Source: DASSSQ01 sp963839285 (GTDB lineage Bacteria; Actinomycetota; Thermoleophilia; Gaiellales; Gaiellaceae). From it: a stretch of DNA of 64,000 nt. Shown here in pieces: positions 63,370 through 64,000 of this stretch. The position numbers and the translations under genes were made by a program. Position 1 is the stretch's first letter; every line of letters begins with the position of its first letter. Below the pieces are notes generated by a model. It was not told the origin of the DNA and ran no database searches. It saw only the letters and a list, made by a program, of their open reading frames with translations. The DNA lies in contig CAWIUN010000005.1 in the NCBI GenBank assembly GCA_963839285.1, positions 62,001 to 126,000 of the forward strand, read 5' to 3'.

Positions 63370-63896
63370 TCGCGGCCGTCGTCCTCGCCGCCGGAGCCTC
63401 GAGCCGCTTCGGCTCGCCGCCGAAGCAGTCGCTGCTGCTCGGCCCGGTGCTGGAGCGGGTGCGGCGCAGCGTGGTCGACGAGGTGGTCGTCGTGCTCGGC
63501 GCGCACGAGGTCGAGACGGACGCGCGCGTCGTCCGCTGCCCCGAATGGGAGCGCGGCCCCGGCGCCTCGCTCCGCTGCGGGCTCGCCGCGCTGCCGGCCG
63601 AGGCGGAGGCGGCGGTCGTCGTGCTCGCCGACGGCCCCGAGCTCTCCCCCGCCGCGGTCGAGCGCGTCGTCGAGGCCTGGCGCGGCGGCGCCGGCGGCCT
63701 CGTCGCCGCGAGCTACGGCGGCGTCCGCGGCCACCCGGCGGTGCTCGGCCGGGCGCTCTGGGACGCCGTCCCGGACGAGGGCGCGCGCTCGCTCGAGGCG
63801 GTGCTCGTCCCCTGCGACGATCTCGGCTCTCCAGGAGACGTCGATTTCGCCGATGAGCTACCGGGAAGGGTCGAGCCCGGCCCCGCCGAATCCTGA
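63366..63896 (+). CDS. mocA: Molybdenum cofactor cytidylyltransferase (MocA-like)
   Basis: A 176-residue nucleotidyltransferase. The N-terminal signature is IAAVVLAAGASSRFGSPPKQSLLLG, with VVVLADGPELSPAAVERVVEAW and SYGGVRGHPAVLGRALW downstream, as in MocA. It makes molybdopterin cytosine dinucleotide, the cofactor used by many bacterial xanthine-dehydrogenase-family enzymes, so it fits the cluster just upstream. GTG 63366 overlaps the cyclophilin stop. The C-terminus is slightly short for the family. Confidence 0.82.
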   Translation: MIAAVVLAAGASSRFGSPPKQSLLLGPVLERVRRSVVDEVVVVLGAHEVETDARVVRCPEWERGPGASLRCGLAALPAEAEAAVVVLADGPELSPAAVERVVEAWRGGAGGLVAASYGGVRGHPAVLGRALWDAVPDEGARSLEAVLVPCDDLGSPGDVDFADELPGRVEPGPAES

Positions 63897-63908
63897 CAGT
63901 CGCAGCCG

Positions 63909-64000
63909 ATGGAGCTCCTGACCCCACTCGAGACGCTCGTCGAGCCCTCCCCGCTCCAGGGCGCGCGGGCGCAGCGCGGCCTCTCGGTCGAGCAGCTCGC
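63909..64000 (+). CDS. Helix-turn-helix protein, start only
   Basis: The last 92 bases open a reading frame MELLTPLETLVEPSPLQ followed by GARAQRGLSVEQL, which looks like the first helix of an XRE/RodZ-type domain. The window ends before the fold can be judged. It follows MocA by 12 bases. Confidence 0.4.
   Translation, partial: MELLTPLETLVEPSPLQGARAQRGLSVEQL

Noticed and set aside
1..64000. tRNA, rRNA or insertion sequences
   Set aside because: I found no tRNA-like cloverleaf, no rRNA segment and no transposase or terminal inverted repeat; the excisionase-like protein has no integrase nearby.

Overview
The window is very GC-rich (well over 70 percent), uses many GTG and a few TTG starts, and is packed with short GTGA/ATGA gene overlaps. 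The gene set (KorAB 2-oxoacid:ferredoxin oxidoreductase, GPR1/FUN34/YaaH-type acetate transporter beside acetyl-CoA synthetase, beta-oxidation genes, LLM flavin monooxygenases, PspC/LiaS-like signalling, heme A synthase) suggests an aerobic, chemoheterotrophic actinobacterium, probably of the Thermoleophilia (Gaiellales/Solirubrobacterales) group. That placement is inference from style and gene content; no rRNA or tRNA gene was seen. 

Layout. 1-5.3 kb, leftward: korB (cut by the window edge), korA, an LLM flavin monooxygenase with its flavin reductase, and a membrane cytochrome c. 5.4-7.4 kb: an OmpR/histidine-kinase pair. 7.4-9.4 kb, leftward: O-antigen-ligase-like membrane protein and a methyltransferase. 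9.4-11 kb: a tiny peptide gene divergent from a HTH-TPR regulator. 11-25.9 kb: repair glycosylase, proC, pgl, HemK-like methyltransferase, thiolase plus fused hydratase/dehydrogenase, glycosyltransferase, a DEAH helicase, PAC2 protein, ctaA and selD. 26-29.8 kb: short-chain dehydrogenase, a decayed acetyltransferase, sulfurtransferase, UbiB-like kinase and an excisionase-like protein. 29.9-31.8 kb: a second HTH-TPR regulator with a second tiny peptide gene directly downstream, clustered ACTTGAC boxes and a strong divergent promoter for an apparent non-coding RNA. 31.7-40.8 kb: TetR/MFS exporter, acyl-CoA synthetase, SDR, a PspC/LiaS-like three-gene operon, lspA and small proteins. 40.8-49.9 kb: nadE, an orphan peptide-binding protein, a HTH-only LysR protein, mug, OsmC, a class V aminotransferase, SIS protein and M16 peptidase. 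50-57.4 kb, leftward: SRPBCC protein, NlpC/P60 hydrolase, acetate uptake and activation, a 5'-truncated hydrolase-cyclase, an M24 peptidase and an MFS carrier. 57.4-64 kb: a thioredoxin-fold gene with an in-frame TGA at the first catalytic Cys, an amidohydrolase, a three-subunit molybdenum hydroxylase, a PPIase lipoprotein, MocA and the start of a HTH protein. 

Three points stand out. First, two XRE-TPR regulators each sit beside a TTG-started 30-40 codon gene with a strong ribosome binding site, encoding a basic N-terminus, a hydrophobic core and a short Trp-containing tail. This is the architecture of RRNPP-type peptide signalling, known mainly from Firmicutes. Second, the TGA codon in the redox motif at 57827, together with selD at 24836-25861 and its hairpin-rich leader, suggests a selenoprotein. 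Third, roughly thirty conserved genes or gene parts are interrupted by single-base changes, almost all of them one extra base, including genes that cannot all be dead (nadE, proC). This looks like residual sequencing or assembly error, so many CDS entries below are reconstructed across one or more suspected indels and are given as whole genes.
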